The notes under the pieces are model-generated. The model saw nothing but the letters and a program-made list of their open reading frames with translations, did not search any database and had not been told where the DNA came from. Below are positions 62,815-64,000 of a stretch of DNA of 64,000 nt, one piece after another. Every line of letters begins with the position of its first letter. Within the stretch, counting starts at the first letter, position 1. Source of the DNA: Chamaea fasciata (Eukaryota; Chordata; Aves; Passeriformes; Sylviidae); NCBI GenBank assembly GCA_029207755.1, contig JARCOQ010000026.1:930001-994000 (forward strand). The letters are read 5' to 3'. A program made the translations under genes and the position numbers.

Positions 62815-64000
62815 CTGGGGGGGAAGGAAAAGGAGATTTCAGGGTCAGGGTTTGCAACAGGCAGACTGGTTTCTTTTTTCTTTCTTTTTTTTTTTTTTTT
62901 AATTAAAATATTCAGAATTAAAATGAAGGATGGTTGTAATACACAGAAGGAAATGTCAGCCAAAATAATTTGATAATAAGTTTAGGGTTTGGGGTTTTTA
63001 TTATTATTATTATTCCATTACAGCAGGCCTGGTCTAATGAAGCTAATACTGAATTTGCATTTATTTTTCCTGATAAACAGCAGGGTCACTGCTCTCACCC
63101 AACTCCCTCTGCATTTCCCTGCCAGAGGTAACTTCTCCCAGCTGGAGTTGTCCTTTCCCAGCCCTGGAGCTCAGGAATTTCAGTGTTCCCCCGTTTAACA
63201 CCGACTGCAACACCAATAACCTCAGATGTATTTTAAGCCTCCAGCAATTTAAAGAGTATTCTGATACTGAGTTATCAGTGTGAGATTTGAAAACATTTCT
63301 GTGAAGGCTTAAAAACAAACAAACCAAGCCCCAGGAAAATGGAAGCACACAGGCCTGGGACCAGCCTGACTTCTGTTTATTAATTATTCCTGAGCCACAT
63401 TCCCATGTTCTGAGTCCCGCACTTGGAAGCACTGATGATCCTTCTTGGCAACAGAGCTTCCAAACACTCTGAGCTCAGACCCAAACAACACTGAGCCAGC
63501 AGCCCAATCCATTCTTCCAAAAAAAAAATGAGGCAAAACCCCTTTTTTCCCCCCAAACCCACCACCCCCAGATGTGTTACTCCCCAATACCTTGCTGCAC
63601 TCTGCTGGGTCAGAACAACAAAAAAAAAAAAAGGGGAGGCGGGTTAAAAATATTTTTTCTCTGTTAAATCAAATGCAGATTTTCCTTCCAGCGACTTGTT
63701 TTCCCTCCTCTCCCAGCAGAACTTTGCCCTGGAATGTTCGGTGGGAGGTGCCAAGGGTTTGCCAGGCAGGGTCGGGTTCCTGCCCTGCTGAAATCCACGG
63801 GGAAATTCTTATTTTTAGGAAATTATTCAGAACTTTGGGGAAGAGACAGAACACAGAATTTCCAGGGGAAGAGCTGGAAACGACCGAACTCGTGTAATTC
63901 TCACCCACTTGTCAGCCAAGGTCAGGTGCAGGGCACGGGGCTGGGAAATCACTGGGATTTTTTGGGAATCAGGGGTGGATGTGCCTCAGTGCCCTTATCA
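62815..64000. other. MACO1: MACO1 intron 1 (part)
   Basis: No GC-rich first exon or MKRRN-type start is visible, so exon 1 must lie beyond the right edge. The stretch contains a (TTA)n near 62998-63014 and poly-A/T runs. Confidence 0.7.

Overview
The window looks like a gene-poor, GC-rich stretch of a bird genome. The evidence is vertebrate split genes with short exons, CR1 (chicken repeat 1) retrotransposon fragments, CpG-island promoters, and a very high density of GC-rich minisatellites, as on avian microchromosomes. Three genes lie head-to-tail, all on the minus strand. From right to left they are MACO1 (macoilin/TMEM57; first exon beyond the right edge), LDLRAP1 (LDL-receptor adaptor ARH; complete) and MAN1C1 (Golgi alpha-1,2-mannosidase IC; only exon 1, the rest beyond the left edge). 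As I recall, this order and relative orientation match human 1p36.11, so it is an ordinary conserved block. The splicing models were built by hand. All exon phases join, giving 307 codons for LDLRAP1 and 642 visible codons for MACO1.

Layout: 1-4887 is MAN1C1 intron 1. MAN1C1 exon 1 is at 4888-5457, inside a CpG island. A second CpG island with a CCAAT-box cluster lies at 6.4-7.4 kb. From 7.4 to about 19.9 kb is intergenic DNA with two CR1 fragments and an AT-rich candidate conserved block near 9.4-9.85 kb. LDLRAP1 spans about 19.93-34.82 kb, with introns full of minisatellites, including a 1.7 kb 23-bp array and a 0.6 kb 30-bp array. From 34.9 to 45.8 kb is intergenic DNA with many tandem repeats and a second copy of a dispersed repeat also found in LDLRAP1 intron 3. 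MACO1 fills 45.8-64 kb.

The genes do not form a pathway. MACO1 is an ER/nuclear-envelope multipass protein, LDLRAP1 couples LDL receptor tails to clathrin and AP-2, and MAN1C1 trims N-glycans in the Golgi. I found no convincing undescribed system. The most notable items are: (i) triplication of the 3' splice site and first codons of MACO1 exon 5; (ii) a probable GC-AG intron in MACO1; (iii) a 23-bp array that is open in all frames and produces large spurious ORFs; (iv) repeated placement of minisatellites next to exon boundaries; (v) a dispersed repeat with an internal 11-bp VNTR; and (vi) a TATA-like plus CCAAT-cluster promoter-like region upstream of MAN1C1. Almost all long ORFs in the window are repeat or CpG artefacts.
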